NCBI GenBank assembly: GCA_034666705.1
Contig: JAXDLH010000066.1
Span: forward strand, 1-21,144
Source of the DNA: JAXDLH01 sp034666705
Lineage (GTDB): Bacteria > Chloroflexota > UBA6077 > SHYK01
Length of the DNA stretch: 21,144 nt
Direction: 5' to 3'
Shown: piece after piece, positions 1 to 7,899 of the stretch
How positions within the stretch are numbered: the stretch's first letter is position 1
Layout: every line of letters begins with the position of its first letter
Translations under genes and position numbers: made by a program
Notes under the pieces: model-generated
Told to the model about the DNA's origin: nothing
Databases searched by the model: none
The model's input: only the letters and a program-made list of their open reading frames with translations

Positions 1-928
1 CTACACGAGAGACGCCGCCGCGCCAATCAGGGAGAGCACGCTCGCGATTCTGCCCTCTTCCTCTGCCACGCTCTACCAGGGTGCGGACGACCAGTTGCCA
101 GATCAGTGGGTCGGGTCAGCAACCGTCGAGTCGCTGACCGACCAACCGGTCGCAGCCGTCGTCAATGAGGTGAACGCGAACGGCTCGGCGAGCAGCTACG
201 TCGGAATCACGAAGCGAGCGCCGCAAGTGAATGCGCCGCTGTTATTCAAAAATAGTGGCGGATGGAACACGGGGATTCAGGTGCAGAACCTCGGCACGCT
301 GCCTGCCGTCGTGACTGCGACCTATACGGCGAGCGGCAACGCCCGGGGTCCCTGGACCGAGCAGGCGACGATCCAACCGGGCGGATCGACCACGCTGTAT
401 CAGCCGGCGAACCCTGATCTGCCGGACCAGTTCGTCGGCTCAGCCGTCCTGCAGTCCGATCGCGGACAGCCACTCGCGGCAGTCGTCAACGAGGTGCGCA
501 CTGACAGCACCGCGTCCACCTCGTACGATGCCTTCACCGCGGGCAGCCCCACGGCGTATCTGCCGCTGCTGTATCGGGGGTTCGTTGGTTGGAACTCAGG
601 CGTACAGGTGCAGAATCTCGCCGCAACGCCCGCCACTGTGCGCATGACGGTCTACAACCAGGACGGATCCACCCTCACGACGCTGACCAACTTCATCCCC
701 GCGGGGGCCTCGCGCACGTTCTACCTGCCGTCGTTTCCGACCGTGCCGCCGGGCTTCGCGGGATCTGCCGTCGTGACGAGCGGTGCGGGCGAGCCATTGG
801 CCACGATTGTGAACCATGTGAAGCCGCCGTCTGCCCCCGCTAGTTCAGCTCAGGACCCGACAACCGGTACGTCGGGCAGCTCGATCGTGAGCGGCGCGTC
901 GAAGTCGGAGAACGTCGCGCGCTCATAG
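1..928 (+). CDS. Secreted/surface-type protein of 108-residue repeats (5' truncated)
   Basis: The frame is open from base 2 with no stop before TAG at 926-928, so the gene begins upstream of the window; the TTG at 95 is internal, because codons before it already match the repeat consensus. The visible ~308 residues contain a recurring beta-rich unit. One block reads LPDQWVGSATVES, LPDQFVGSAVLQS and VPPGFAGSAVVTS, each followed by (Q/E)P(V/L)A-(A/T)(V/I)VN-V. A second block, PLL-----GW(N)(T/S)G(I/V)QVQNL, occurs twice. No Cys, no membrane segment and no catalytic motif are seen; such Thr/Ala/Gly/Val-rich repeats are typical of extracellular beta-sandwich proteins. I do not recognise a named family. 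The last ~26 codons are Ser/Thr-rich, fall outside the repeat and overlap the 3' end of the opposite-strand CopC-CopD gene by 79 bp. Function unknown; exported location is inferred. Confidence 0.75.
   Translation, partial: YTRDAAAPIRESTLAILPSSSATLYQGADDQLPDQWVGSATVESLTDQPVAAVVNEVNANGSASSYVGITKRAPQVNAPLLFKNSGGWNTGIQVQNLGTLPAVVTATYTASGNARGPWTEQATIQPGGSTTLYQPANPDLPDQFVGSAVLQSDRGQPLAAVVNEVRTDSTASTSYDAFTAGSPTAYLPLLYRGFVGWNSGVQVQNLAATPATVRMTVYNQDGSTLTTLTNFIPAGASRTFYLPSFPTVPPGFAGSAVVTSGAGEPLATIVNHVKPPSAPASSAQDPTTGTSGSSIVSGASKSENVARS
95..829 (+). repeat. In-gene tandem repeat, 324-bp (108-codon) period
   Basis: The codon opening the (L/V)P-(D/P)(Q/G)(W/F) block lies at 95, 419 and 743, exactly 324 bases apart both times. 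The blocks are similar as protein but clearly diverged as DNA, so this is an old domain duplication kept at constant length, not a recent DNA repeat. Confidence 0.75.
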
Positions 929-3057
929 TGTCCAGGAGCCATGATCTCCTCCTGGAGCACGTAGAACGAGGCGGTATCGATCCATAGCGAATAGCGCACC
1001 TGCTGGCGGTCGGCGAAGGTCACCCGGAACGCCGGTTGTCCGCCAAGCATCTCGATGCCGAGCAAGGACACGTCGTCCTCGGCCTGGCCGAAACTAAAGG
1101 CCGGCCACCGAAACCCTGCAGGATCCGGCCACGCTCCAACCGTCCACGTCGCGCCACGCCGTTCGAAGCGCTGGGTGCCAACGGCAATCACCTCGCCGTC
1201 GTTGCTGACGACCTGCATCTCGAGCGGCGCCAGGTATGCGTACTCCGCGACGAGCGTCTCCCCGGGAAGTCCCTCTAAACTCTGGTGCTCTCGCAAGCTC
1301 TGCAAGCCGTTCATGGCTGCCTCGGCCCGCGCGAGGATGTCGCGCGCGCCACGGACCGGCATGTCGAACGCAAACGTAGCGGCGGCCGGGGGTTGGTCGG
1401 GACTCGCGAGGATGACCGTCGCGGTCGTCCGCCCCGCCGCGGCGCTGACGTTGCCGGCAAACTTGCCGGGTCCCGTGCGACTCAACTCGACGGTACTCGT
1501 CCCCGCGTTCTCCACAGCGTACGTCACGGTAGCGACGGCCCCCTGCACCGGTGCCCCAGTGCTGTCCTGGATCACCAGCGCGAGCTGCGCGATCCCTGGT
1601 GAGGCGGGGTCGAGCGACAGGGTGACGAGATCGTCGCCGACGTTCGTCGAGAGGCTCAGGGCCGGCGTGCCGACCACGGGCGCCGGAGGTACCGATGCGA
1701 GCGGTGCGGCGGCGCCGACCGAGCGCGCCGGCGGCAGGCTCGTCAGGATTCCGGCGCCAGCCAACACCGCAACGCCGACCAGCGCCTCAGCGAGAATAAA
1801 CGTCCTCCGCGGTTGCAGCGTGGGCTGCCAGCGCCGTGGCACCCAGCTCCCGAGATTGATGGCCCCGAGAATCAGCAAGGGTACGATGACCAGCAGCTTG
1901 ATCAGCAGTGCGTCGCCGTATGCGGAGTCGGCGATCTGCGCGGGGCTGGGAATCTGCGCCCATGCGCTGTACACGCCAGTGGCGCCCAGGACCCCGGCCG
2001 AAGCCAGGGCTACGGGTCCGAATTTCCGGGCGCATCGCACCAACTCGCCGCGTTCGACGGTGCGCGTCCCGGCGAGAAGCCCCAGTTGCAGGAGGCCGCC
2101 GATCCAAACCGTGGCGGCGGCGACGTGCAGCCAATCGACCGCCACCGACAGCGCAACCGGGTCGGTGACGGCGGCGTGGCCGGAGAGCGCGACCGTCAAC
2201 AGCATTGCCACACCGACGCCGAGCGCGATCCGCCACCATCGCTCCCGGGGATCGCTATCCTGGGGGGTAACCGACCGCCGCGCGAGCTTCGAACGGCGTG
2301 TCGGGACTTCGGGCTCTTCGACGTCGACGTGCGCCAGCGCAGCACCAAGGGTGCTCAACAGAATCACGCGCGCCATCCAAAGTTGACCGAAGCGGGAGGC
2401 GAACAGCACCTCGCCCAAACGGGTGAGATCGAGACCGCCGCGCCCCACTGCCGTCACCTGGAGTCCCAGTGCGGCAACGGAGGCGATGAGGAATACTGAG
2501 AATGCGGCCCAGGCGAGGCCGAGCGCCCGCGCCTCCAGTGGTTCGATCGACGGCGAGCGCGGCTCGGATGCCAAACTGGCGACGACCAGGACGCGCCAGC
2601 CGATGCTCCCGACGAGTCCCGCGAGGGCAACGAGGGTGATCCAACGGATCGCTGCATCGGGTGCCGGGCTCGCGCTCGGGAAGCTATTGGCGAGCGCCGA
2701 GGCGGGTCGACCGACGCCGAATGCGAAGGCGCCATCGACCACGTGCCCATCATAGCCAAGCGCTCGCCAACGTACGACGTAGCCGCCCTGGCCGATGGTG
2801 TTCAGGCCGGCTTGGATCTGACGTCCATTCTCCGCAACTTGCGCGTCGCCCCGGTCGACCCGCTCACCCGCCTCCGAGACCACGGAGACGTCGAAGAAGC
2901 GCGACTCCACCGGCTCGGTGAACGTGATCGACACGGTCTGCGGAGCATTCTGCAGTACGGCATTCGCGGCCGGCTCGGAGCGGAGGTACGTGGGGTGGGC
3001 GCCCGCCGCGATTGGGAGCACGAAGCACGCCACCAGCGCCGCCAGAGCGCACGCCAT
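850..3057 (-). CDS. CopC-CopD fusion, copper resistance/uptake protein with C-terminal YtkA-like and lipoprotein-like domains
   Basis: 735 residues from ATG at 3057. Residues 1-20 are a signal peptide ending AAGA, so the mature protein would begin HPTYLRSEPA. An N-terminal His is the Cu(II) ligand in the CopC family, and the second CopC motif YDGHVVDGAFAFGVG (His105) is present. Residues ~135-455 hold several hydrophobic helices and the CopD signature VDWLHVAAATVWIGGL. Residues ~460-565 look like a YtkA/FixH-type beta domain (DSTGAPVQGAVATV), and ~571-735 like an outer-membrane-lipoprotein-sorting (LolA-like) fold; these last two calls are weaker. CopC binds periplasmic copper and CopD is thought to carry it across the membrane. 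An in-frame extension to 3369 would run through the preceding DUF2085 gene and lacks signal-peptide logic. A TTG at 3066 is an alternative start. The gene follows the DUF2085 gene by 25 bases, probably as one operon. Its 3' end overlaps the gene at 1-928 by 79 bp. Confidence 0.9.
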   Translation of the reverse strand: MACALAALVACFVLPIAAGAHPTYLRSEPAANAVLQNAPQTVSITFTEPVESRFFDVSVVSEAGERVDRGDAQVAENGRQIQAGLNTIGQGGYVVRWRALGYDGHVVDGAFAFGVGRPASALANSFPSASPAPDAAIRWITLVALAGLVGSIGWRVLVVASLASEPRSPSIEPLEARALGLAWAAFSVFLIASVAALGLQVTAVGRGGLDLTRLGEVLFASRFGQLWMARVILLSTLGAALAHVDVEEPEVPTRRSKLARRSVTPQDSDPRERWWRIALGVGVAMLLTVALSGHAAVTDPVALSVAVDWLHVAAATVWIGGLLQLGLLAGTRTVERGELVRCARKFGPVALASAGVLGATGVYSAWAQIPSPAQIADSAYGDALLIKLLVIVPLLILGAINLGSWVPRRWQPTLQPRRTFILAEALVGVAVLAGAGILTSLPPARSVGAAAPLASVPPAPVVGTPALSLSTNVGDDLVTLSLDPASPGIAQLALVIQDSTGAPVQGAVATVTYAVENAGTSTVELSRTGPGKFAGNVSAAAGRTTATVILASPDQPPAAATFAFDMPVRGARDILARAEAAMNGLQSLREHQSLEGLPGETLVAEYAYLAPLEMQVVSNDGEVIAVGTQRFERRGATWTVGAWPDPAGFRWPAFSFGQAEDDVSLLGIEMLGGQPAFRVTFADRQQVRYSLWIDTASFYVLQEEIMAPGHYERATFSDFDAPLTIELPDVPVVGS

Positions 3058-3082
3058 ACCACGCAAGTGCCAGGGAGCAAGC

Positions 3083-3733
3083 TTACGCAGTGCCTTCCGT
3101 CCAGTTGGCCGCACTTGCCAGCATACGATCCGCGCGCAGCTCGAGATACGGGAAGAGCAGCCAGACCGTGGCCGCGCCAGCCAGCGCGCCGGTGGCAAGC
3201 CGGAGCTCGGCCGTGCTCTCACGCCACCCGGGCAGCTGCGTGAAGCCGTCGAGGGCGATCGGCAGGAGCAGCAGGGCATAGAAGAGCAGCGACGGGGGCG
3301 CGAGGCGGCGCCGTACCACGATATAGAGCAGGCCCATGCCGATCGCCGCCAGGGTAATGGCAAGATCACGCTCGCAGAAGGCCATCTTATATCCGACGTC
3401 GGCGTTGCCCACGAATGTGTACACCTGGTCAGTACCGGCGAGCAGCGCGATGTCCGAGACGCTGTAGAACGGTTGCGGGCCGAAGAGAAAGAACGTCCGG
3501 AAGGGCCATTGATGGCAGACCATGTGGTAGACGGTGTAGATCGGCCAGGCGAGCCAATCGAGGCCGAAGGCGAGCAGCACCGGCGCCAGGATGGGGAGTG
3601 CGGCGACCAGCACTAGCGCCACATTGACTAGCGCAAGCCAGTGGCGCCCAGCGAAGATCTGCACCCGGTCTACGATTCGTACAAACCACAGGTTGAAGCG
3701 CACTCGGGCGCGCCAGAGCGACTCTTCGGGCAT
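3083..3733 (-). CDS. DUF2085 family integral membrane protein
   Basis: 216 residues from ATG at 3733, preceded by GAGGGG three bases upstream; an upstream TTG at 3769 is less likely. Hydrophobic segments lie near residues 33-58, 123-140, 148-162 and 181-195. Family hallmarks are visible: VCHQ at 72-75, a Cys at 120 in FCERDLAIT, and the block LDGFTQLPGWRESTAELRLATG at about 161-182 (this is 22 residues described as three parts: LDGFTQ, LPGWRES, TAELRLATG). The family has no settled biochemical function. The conserved CHQ and C-R residues suggest metal or redox chemistry at the membrane, and location directly ahead of a CopC-CopD gene makes a copper-related role plausible (inference). It is the first gene of the leftward operon. 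Confidence 0.88.
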   Translation of the reverse strand: MPEESLWRARVRFNLWFVRIVDRVQIFAGRHWLALVNVALVLVAALPILAPVLLAFGLDWLAWPIYTVYHMVCHQWPFRTFFLFGPQPFYSVSDIALLAGTDQVYTFVGNADVGYKMAFCERDLAITLAAIGMGLLYIVVRRRLAPPSLLFYALLLLPIALDGFTQLPGWRESTAELRLATGALAGAATVWLLFPYLELRADRMLASAANWTEGTA

Positions 3734-3783
3734 GGACCCCTCACGGCTCAAGAGAGTGGCTTGTGGCAACTCGACGGGTCATC

Positions 3784-3800
3784 CGGTGCAAAATGCACCG
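3784..3800. promoter_or_regulatory. Perfect inverted repeat, candidate operator
   Basis: CGGTGCA-AAA-TGCACCG: 7-bp arms and a 3-bp centre with no mismatch. It begins 51 bp upstream of the DUF2085 start and ends 33 bp before the -35 of the rightward promoter, so a bound dimeric regulator could affect both operons. No regulator gene is adjacent. A copper-responsive role is only a guess from the CopC-CopD neighbour. Confidence 0.5.
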
Positions 3801-3832
3801 AATCACGGCCCCTGAATGCGCAACCGGACGCG

Positions 3833-3863
3833 TTGACAGTCCAATGCGCGCCTGGTGTATAAC
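3833..3863 (+). promoter_or_regulatory. Sigma-70-type promoter of the Gld-type ABC operon
   Basis: TTGACA at 3833-3838 is followed by TATAAC at 3858-3863 (19-bp spacer) or, in another register, TGTATA at 3856-3861 (17-bp spacer). This is the best promoter-like match in the divergent region and would start transcription near 3870, giving a leader of about 93 nt before the GTG at 3963. Confidence 0.55.
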
Positions 3864-3891
3864 GCTATCGTCCTGCTCGCGCAACACCCTG

Positions 3892-3916
3892 CCCCGCCGC
3901 GTCGTCCGCGGCAGGG
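3892..3916 (+). promoter_or_regulatory. Leader hairpin of the ABC operon
   Basis: CCCCGCCGCG (3892-3901) can pair with CGCGGCAGGG (3907-3916) around the loop TCGTC, nine of ten pairs with one C/A mismatch. It would lie in the 5' leader of the rightward operon. There is no U-tract after it, so it is not an intrinsic terminator; it may stabilise the mRNA or have no role. Confidence 0.35.
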
Positions 3917-3962
3917 GTACTCCGCGGGTAGCTGAGGGCGACGGAAGGATGGTTCGCACTTC

Positions 3963-4907
3963 GTGATCAACGTCGAGCATCTGACCAAGCACTACGGCCG
4001 AGTCGCGGCGGTAAACGATATCTCGTTCGAGGTCAACAAGGGCGAGATCCTCGGCTTCCTCGGTCCGAATGGCGCAGGCAAGACCACGACCATGCGCATT
4101 CTTACGGGGTACATGCCGCCCACGAGCGGCGCGGCCGCCGTGGCCGGGCACGACATCTTCAAGGAGTCGCTCGAGGCGCGTCGTCACATCGGGTACCTTC
4201 CTGAAACGGTGCCGCTGTATCCGGATATGACACCCCGCGGGTATCTGAGCTTTATCGGCAAGATTCGCGGGCTCGACTCAAAGACTCGGAAGCATCGTAT
4301 CTCGGACGTCGCAGAGAAGGTCAGAATCACTGACATGCTCGACCGCTTGATTGGCAAGCTCTCGAAAGGGTACCGACAGCGAGTTGGGCTCGCCCAGGCG
4401 CTGCTCGGCGAGCCCGACGTCCTGATCCTCGACGAGCCGACGGTCGGCCTCGACCCACGCCAAATTGTCGAGACCCGGCAGGTCATCAAGGATCTCGGTG
4501 GTGAGCATACGGTGATCCTCAGCACGCACATCTTGCCGGAGGTGTCGATGACATGCGAACGCGTCGTCATCATCAATCGCGGGCGGGTGGTGGCGATGGA
4601 CACCCCAATGAATCTGCAGCGGCGAATGCGGGGTGCCGACTCACTCGAGCTCGAGGTTCGCGGTCCGGCAGAGGCGATTGAAGCTGCGTTGCGAGCCGTG
4701 CCCCAGGTGCTCGCCGTGGCGTGCCGGTCGGTCGGCCCCGAAGTCAACGACTTCGCGGTGGACTGCGAGGCGGGGAGTGACGTCCGGGAGACCATCGCGA
4801 GCGCCGTCGTGCGCCAAGGCTGGGGTCTACGCGAGCTGCGGCCCGCCGCAGTCAGCCTGGAGGAGGTCTTCGTGCAGCTCGTGACCGCGGAGCCTGGCGC
4901 CGCATGA
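3963..4907 (+). CDS. ABC transporter ATP-binding protein, GldA-like
   Basis: 314 residues. Walker A GPNGAGKT (34-41), signature LSKGYRQR (133-140), Walker B DVLILDEPT (152-160) followed by GLDP, and an H-loop in STHILPE. The GYLPETVPLY segment after the Q-loop is characteristic of the GldA subgroup. Residues ~220-314 form the C-terminal extension common to ABC-2 ATPases. GTG at 3963 is chosen because it places VINVEHLTKHYG in the usual family start position; GGAAGG lies 14 bases upstream, which is long for a ribosome site. The protein should energise the membrane complex encoded by the next three genes. It overlaps the permease by ATGA (4904-4907), so translation is coupled. Gld-type transporters serve gliding in Bacteroidetes; elsewhere the substrate is unknown, and no gliding genes are seen here. 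Confidence 0.93.
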   Translation: MINVEHLTKHYGRVAAVNDISFEVNKGEILGFLGPNGAGKTTTMRILTGYMPPTSGAAAVAGHDIFKESLEARRHIGYLPETVPLYPDMTPRGYLSFIGKIRGLDSKTRKHRISDVAEKVRITDMLDRLIGKLSKGYRQRVGLAQALLGEPDVLILDEPTVGLDPRQIVETRQVIKDLGGEHTVILSTHILPEVSMTCERVVIINRGRVVAMDTPMNLQRRMRGADSLELEVRGPAEAIEAALRAVPQVLAVACRSVGPEVNDFAVDCEAGSDVRETIASAVVRQGWGLRELRPAAVSLEEVFVQLVTAEPGAA

Positions 4908-5617
4908 TTCGCAACATTGGCGCGATCGCCGAGCGCGAGCTGCGCTCCTATTTCGTCTCGCCCATTGCCTGGGTGATCACGGCCGTATTCATCGCCCTGT
5001 GGGGTTTCTTGTTCAGCGGCATCATCTCTGGCAGTCGCCAGGCGGATCTCCGCCCACTGCTGTCGAACTTCAGCGTCACCTTTATCTTCATGGGGCCCTT
5101 TCTGACCATGCGCCTGATCGCCGAGGAAGCTCGCACCGGCACGCTTGAGCTGATGCTTACCCAGCCAGTCCGCGAGGTCGAGCTCGTGATCGGCAAGTTT
5201 CTTGGCGCGCTTCTCTTGCTGTTGTTCATGCTCGCCGTGACGCTCGTGTTCCCGGCGATCCTGATGCAGTTCGGCAATCCGGACCGCGGGCCCATCCTCT
5301 CGGGATATGTCGGCGTGATGCTGCAAGGGGCGGCGTTCCTCGCCATCGGGTTGATGATCTCTGCGCTCACGCAGAACCAGATCGTCGCGGCTGCGGTGAC
5401 GTTTGTCATCTTGCTGACCTTGTGGTTGAGCGATCTCCTTACACAACAGATCCCGGGACCTGTGGGCCAGATCGCGCAGTACATCAGCATTACCCAGCGA
5501 TTCCAGGACCTGCCCAAGGGTGTCATCTCTTCGCGTGACGTCGTCTTCTTTCTGAGCGTGATCCTGGCGTGCCTGTTCGTGTCGACGCAGATCATTGCGG
5601 CGAGGCGCTGGCGATGA
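4904..5617 (+). CDS. ABC-2 family permease, GldF-like
   Basis: 237 residues with about six hydrophobic helices. The N-terminal segment RNIGAIAERELRSYFVSPIAW and the cytoplasmic motif LIAEEARTGTLELMLTQPV followed by ELVIGKFLGALL are the hallmarks of ABC-2 exporters of the GldF/NosY type. Its start overlaps the ATPase stop by four bases (ATGA) and its own stop overlaps the next start in the same way (5614-5617). It should form the membrane channel paired with the 3963-4907 ATPase. The substrate cannot be read from sequence. Confidence 0.92.
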   Translation: MIRNIGAIAERELRSYFVSPIAWVITAVFIALWGFLFSGIISGSRQADLRPLLSNFSVTFIFMGPFLTMRLIAEEARTGTLELMLTQPVREVELVIGKFLGALLLLLFMLAVTLVFPAILMQFGNPDRGPILSGYVGVMLQGAAFLAIGLMISALTQNQIVAAAVTFVILLTLWLSDLLTQQIPGPVGQIAQYISITQRFQDLPKGVISSRDVVFFLSVILACLFVSTQIIAARRWR

Positions 5618-7203
5618 ATCTGCTCATGCGGATCCAGGGTCCCCTGGCAGTGCTGGGTGGGCTGGCGATCCTCGTTGCACTTGGCATAGCGCTCGTCCAG
5701 GCCGACTTCGGCGCGGCCCCGCGGGTCGCGCTGGCCGCGGGGATCGTCCTGTTCGGCATTGCGGTGGCGATCGATCCGGAGCGCGCGTTGGGCGTCGTGA
5801 CCAGCCGCGAATCGGTCTATGGGTCGAACACGGTGGTCCTCATTGTCGCGTTCGTCGGCATTCTGGCACTCGTCAACTTCGTGGCGAGTCGTTACGACCA
5901 CCGGTGGGACCTCACCGCGCAGCAAGATTTCTCGCTGTCGGACTCGACCTTGAAGACGCTCTCCGGCCTGCCGCAGCCGGTGCAGGCCATGGCATTCTTC
6001 TCGCAGGACCTGCGGGATCGCAGTAAGGCGCAGGATCTGCTCAAGGAGTATCAGGCGCGTTCTGATGGCAAGCTGAGCTGGCAGCTCGTCGACACGTTCA
6101 ATGACCCGGCCTCGTCGCGCCTCTACGGCGTCAATGTGGACGGCACGATCCAGTTTCGCATGGGCGACAAGAAGCAGGACACCATCACGCCAGACGAAGC
6201 GCATATGACGACGGCGCTCATCAAGCTGGTGAATCCGGAGCCGCTCAAGCTGTACTTCATCACCGGCCACGGCGAGCGGGACCTTGAGAATTTCAACGAA
6301 GACGGCTACTCGGATCTGCGTACGCAGATTCAAAACGATAACTTCGTGGTGCAGCCGCTGAACCTCCTCGCCTCAGGCGGCAAGGTGCCGGACGACGCCA
6401 GAGCAATCATCATCGCGGCGCCAAAGAGCCCATTCTTGCCCGACGAATTGAAGGCGATCAACGACTACCTCGATGGCAATGGCCGCCTGGTGCTTTTCGT
6501 GGACCCGCCCATTGATCCGACGAGGGACCAGAACAATGTGGGTGAGATCCTCCGGCGGTGGGACCTCACCATTGGGAATGGTGTAGCTATCGATCCGGTG
6601 AGCTCGCTGCAGAGCAGCGCTGCCTCGATCATCGTGCAACGGTACGGTCAAAACCCGATTGTGGCTCACCTGAATGGCATCTCGTTGTTCCCCGTGGCGA
6701 CGTCTGTCCAGATTCCTGATCTGATCAGAATTGGTACGGACATCAATGCGCTTGCCCTCACCGCGGACACACGCTCGTGGCTCGAGACAGAACCCGGCAC
6801 GCCGCCACTCCAGTACACACCGGGAGTCGACAAGCAGGGTCCGCTGACGCTCGCGGTGTCGATTGAGACAGTTCAGAACCCCAACCCGGATGCGGCCAAC
6901 CTGCCACCAGGCTCTGAGGATCCAAATAAGCGGGTGAAGAATCGCGCCGTAGTCATCGGTACGTCAGAGATGGCGATCAATGGTCTCGTCAATCAGCCGG
7001 TCGCTAACCGCGATTTTGTCTTGAACTCACTGGACTGGGTCACGCAGACGGACCAGCTCATCACGACGCGGCCTCGGATCGACGTGCAGCGCACAGTTTT
7101 TCTCACCCCCGTGCAGAGCAACCTCATTCTCTTCGGGGGCATCCTGTTCCTGCCGGCGCTCATCCTGGGCATCGGCATCATCATCTGGTGGATGCGCCGT
7201 TAG
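5614..7203 (+). CDS. GldG-like ABC transporter auxiliary protein
   Basis: 529 residues from ATG at 5614, in an ATGA overlap with the permease; an upstream in-frame start at 5569 would sit inside the permease gene and is rejected. Three N-terminal hydrophobic segments (about 10-30, 37-53, 73-91) lead to the GldG-type motif RWDLTAQQDFSLSDST (~97-112). A large extracytoplasmic domain includes YFITGHGERDL and a VLFVDPP segment. A C-terminal helix (LILFGGILFLPALILGIGIIIWW, in parts) ends in WWMRR. This matches the ABC-type uncharacterised transport auxiliary family (GldG). It presumably lies in the membrane with its soluble domain outside, working with the two upstream subunits. The next gene starts on the base after its TAG stop. 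Confidence 0.9.
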   Translation: MNLLMRIQGPLAVLGGLAILVALGIALVQADFGAAPRVALAAGIVLFGIAVAIDPERALGVVTSRESVYGSNTVVLIVAFVGILALVNFVASRYDHRWDLTAQQDFSLSDSTLKTLSGLPQPVQAMAFFSQDLRDRSKAQDLLKEYQARSDGKLSWQLVDTFNDPASSRLYGVNVDGTIQFRMGDKKQDTITPDEAHMTTALIKLVNPEPLKLYFITGHGERDLENFNEDGYSDLRTQIQNDNFVVQPLNLLASGGKVPDDARAIIIAAPKSPFLPDELKAINDYLDGNGRLVLFVDPPIDPTRDQNNVGEILRRWDLTIGNGVAIDPVSSLQSSAASIIVQRYGQNPIVAHLNGISLFPVATSVQIPDLIRIGTDINALALTADTRSWLETEPGTPPLQYTPGVDKQGPLTLAVSIETVQNPNPDAANLPPGSEDPNKRVKNRAVVIGTSEMAINGLVNQPVANRDFVLNSLDWVTQTDQLITTRPRIDVQRTVFLTPVQSNLILFGGILFLPALILGIGIIIWWMRR

Positions 7204-7899
7204 ATGGCTCGAACCACTTTGGGAATGCTCCTCGCGTTCGGTTTGCTCGCCCTCGGCGTGTTTTTCCTGAATCGGGTGAATCCGCCGCCTTCCGGCGATA
7301 CCACCGTTTACGTTTTGAATGTGCCCGACACGGACGTGCAGCGAATGGACGTGACCACACCGGCCGGCACGACGGCCTTCGAGCGGGCTGATCCGTTCGG
7401 CTGGAAATTTGCAAGCAGCGGCGCCCCGGCCGACTTGAGCCGGGTGAGCAGCGTCGTGAATCGCGTGGCGAAGCTGCGGAGCAGCGCCAAAGTCGCGGAC
7501 AACGTGACCGATCTGAAGCCGTATGGGCTCGATGCGCCATTCGACACGGTGACGCTGACGATGAAGGATGGAACCCAGAACAAGTTGTTGATCGGCGCTA
7601 AGACGGTCAACGACGCCGCCTTCTACGCAATGGTGGCCGGGCGCACGGAGCTGCACACGATCTCGACACTTTTACAGGGCGACGTCGAGAAGCTCGTCAC
7701 CGATCCACCCGCGCCGACACCCACGCCCGATGTGACGACCCTGGCCGTAATCACCGCGACGCCAACGCCGCCGGTGACCATCGGAACGCGCACGCTGACG
7801 CCCATTCCGGTCATCGGTACACCGTCCGTCGGGACGCCCGGGCCCACTACGGTCCCAACGCCGACAATTGGGCTGCCGGCTCCGTCGGTCGGGCAATGA
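7204..7899 (+). CDS. DUF4340 domain membrane-anchored protein with Thr/Pro-rich tail
   Basis: 231 residues. A single N-terminal anchor (about residues 4-22) precedes a periplasm-facing domain with the DUF4340 pattern: DVQRMDVTTPAG (45-56), WKF at 67-69, and YGLDAPFDTVTLTMKDG (107-123), then LLIGAKT. Residues ~168-231 are almost pure Thr/Pro/Val/Gly, typical of an extracellular spacer or cell-wall-spanning tail. DUF4340 proteins usually lie directly downstream of GldG-like genes, as here, and are regarded as accessory to that transporter. The ATG abuts the gldG-like stop, and the stop overlaps the next gene by ATGA (7896-7899). Confidence 0.88.
   Translation: MARTTLGMLLAFGLLALGVFFLNRVNPPPSGDTTVYVLNVPDTDVQRMDVTTPAGTTAFERADPFGWKFASSGAPADLSRVSSVVNRVAKLRSSAKVADNVTDLKPYGLDAPFDTVTLTMKDGTQNKLLIGAKTVNDAAFYAMVAGRTELHTISTLLQGDVEKLVTDPPAPTPTPDVTTLAVITATPTPPVTIGTRTLTPIPVIGTPSVGTPGPTTVPTPTIGLPAPSVGQ

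Noticed and set aside
1055..2386. 443-codon open frame on the + strand opposite CopC-CopD
   Set aside because: Antisense to a gene with clear signal peptide and CopC/CopD motifs; its translation is Ser/Arg/Pro/Ala-rich with no recognisable motif, as expected for a high-GC shadow.
3949..3951. ATG close to GGAAGG as the start of the Gld-type ATPase
   Set aside because: It is out of frame with the Walker A/B-bearing reading frame; GTG at 3963 gives the normal family N-terminus.
4184..6333. Two overlapping 420- and 461-codon frames on the - strand opposite the Gld-type genes
   Set aside because: Both mirror well-identified ABC genes, are rich in His, Gln, Arg and Asp, and have no family signature.
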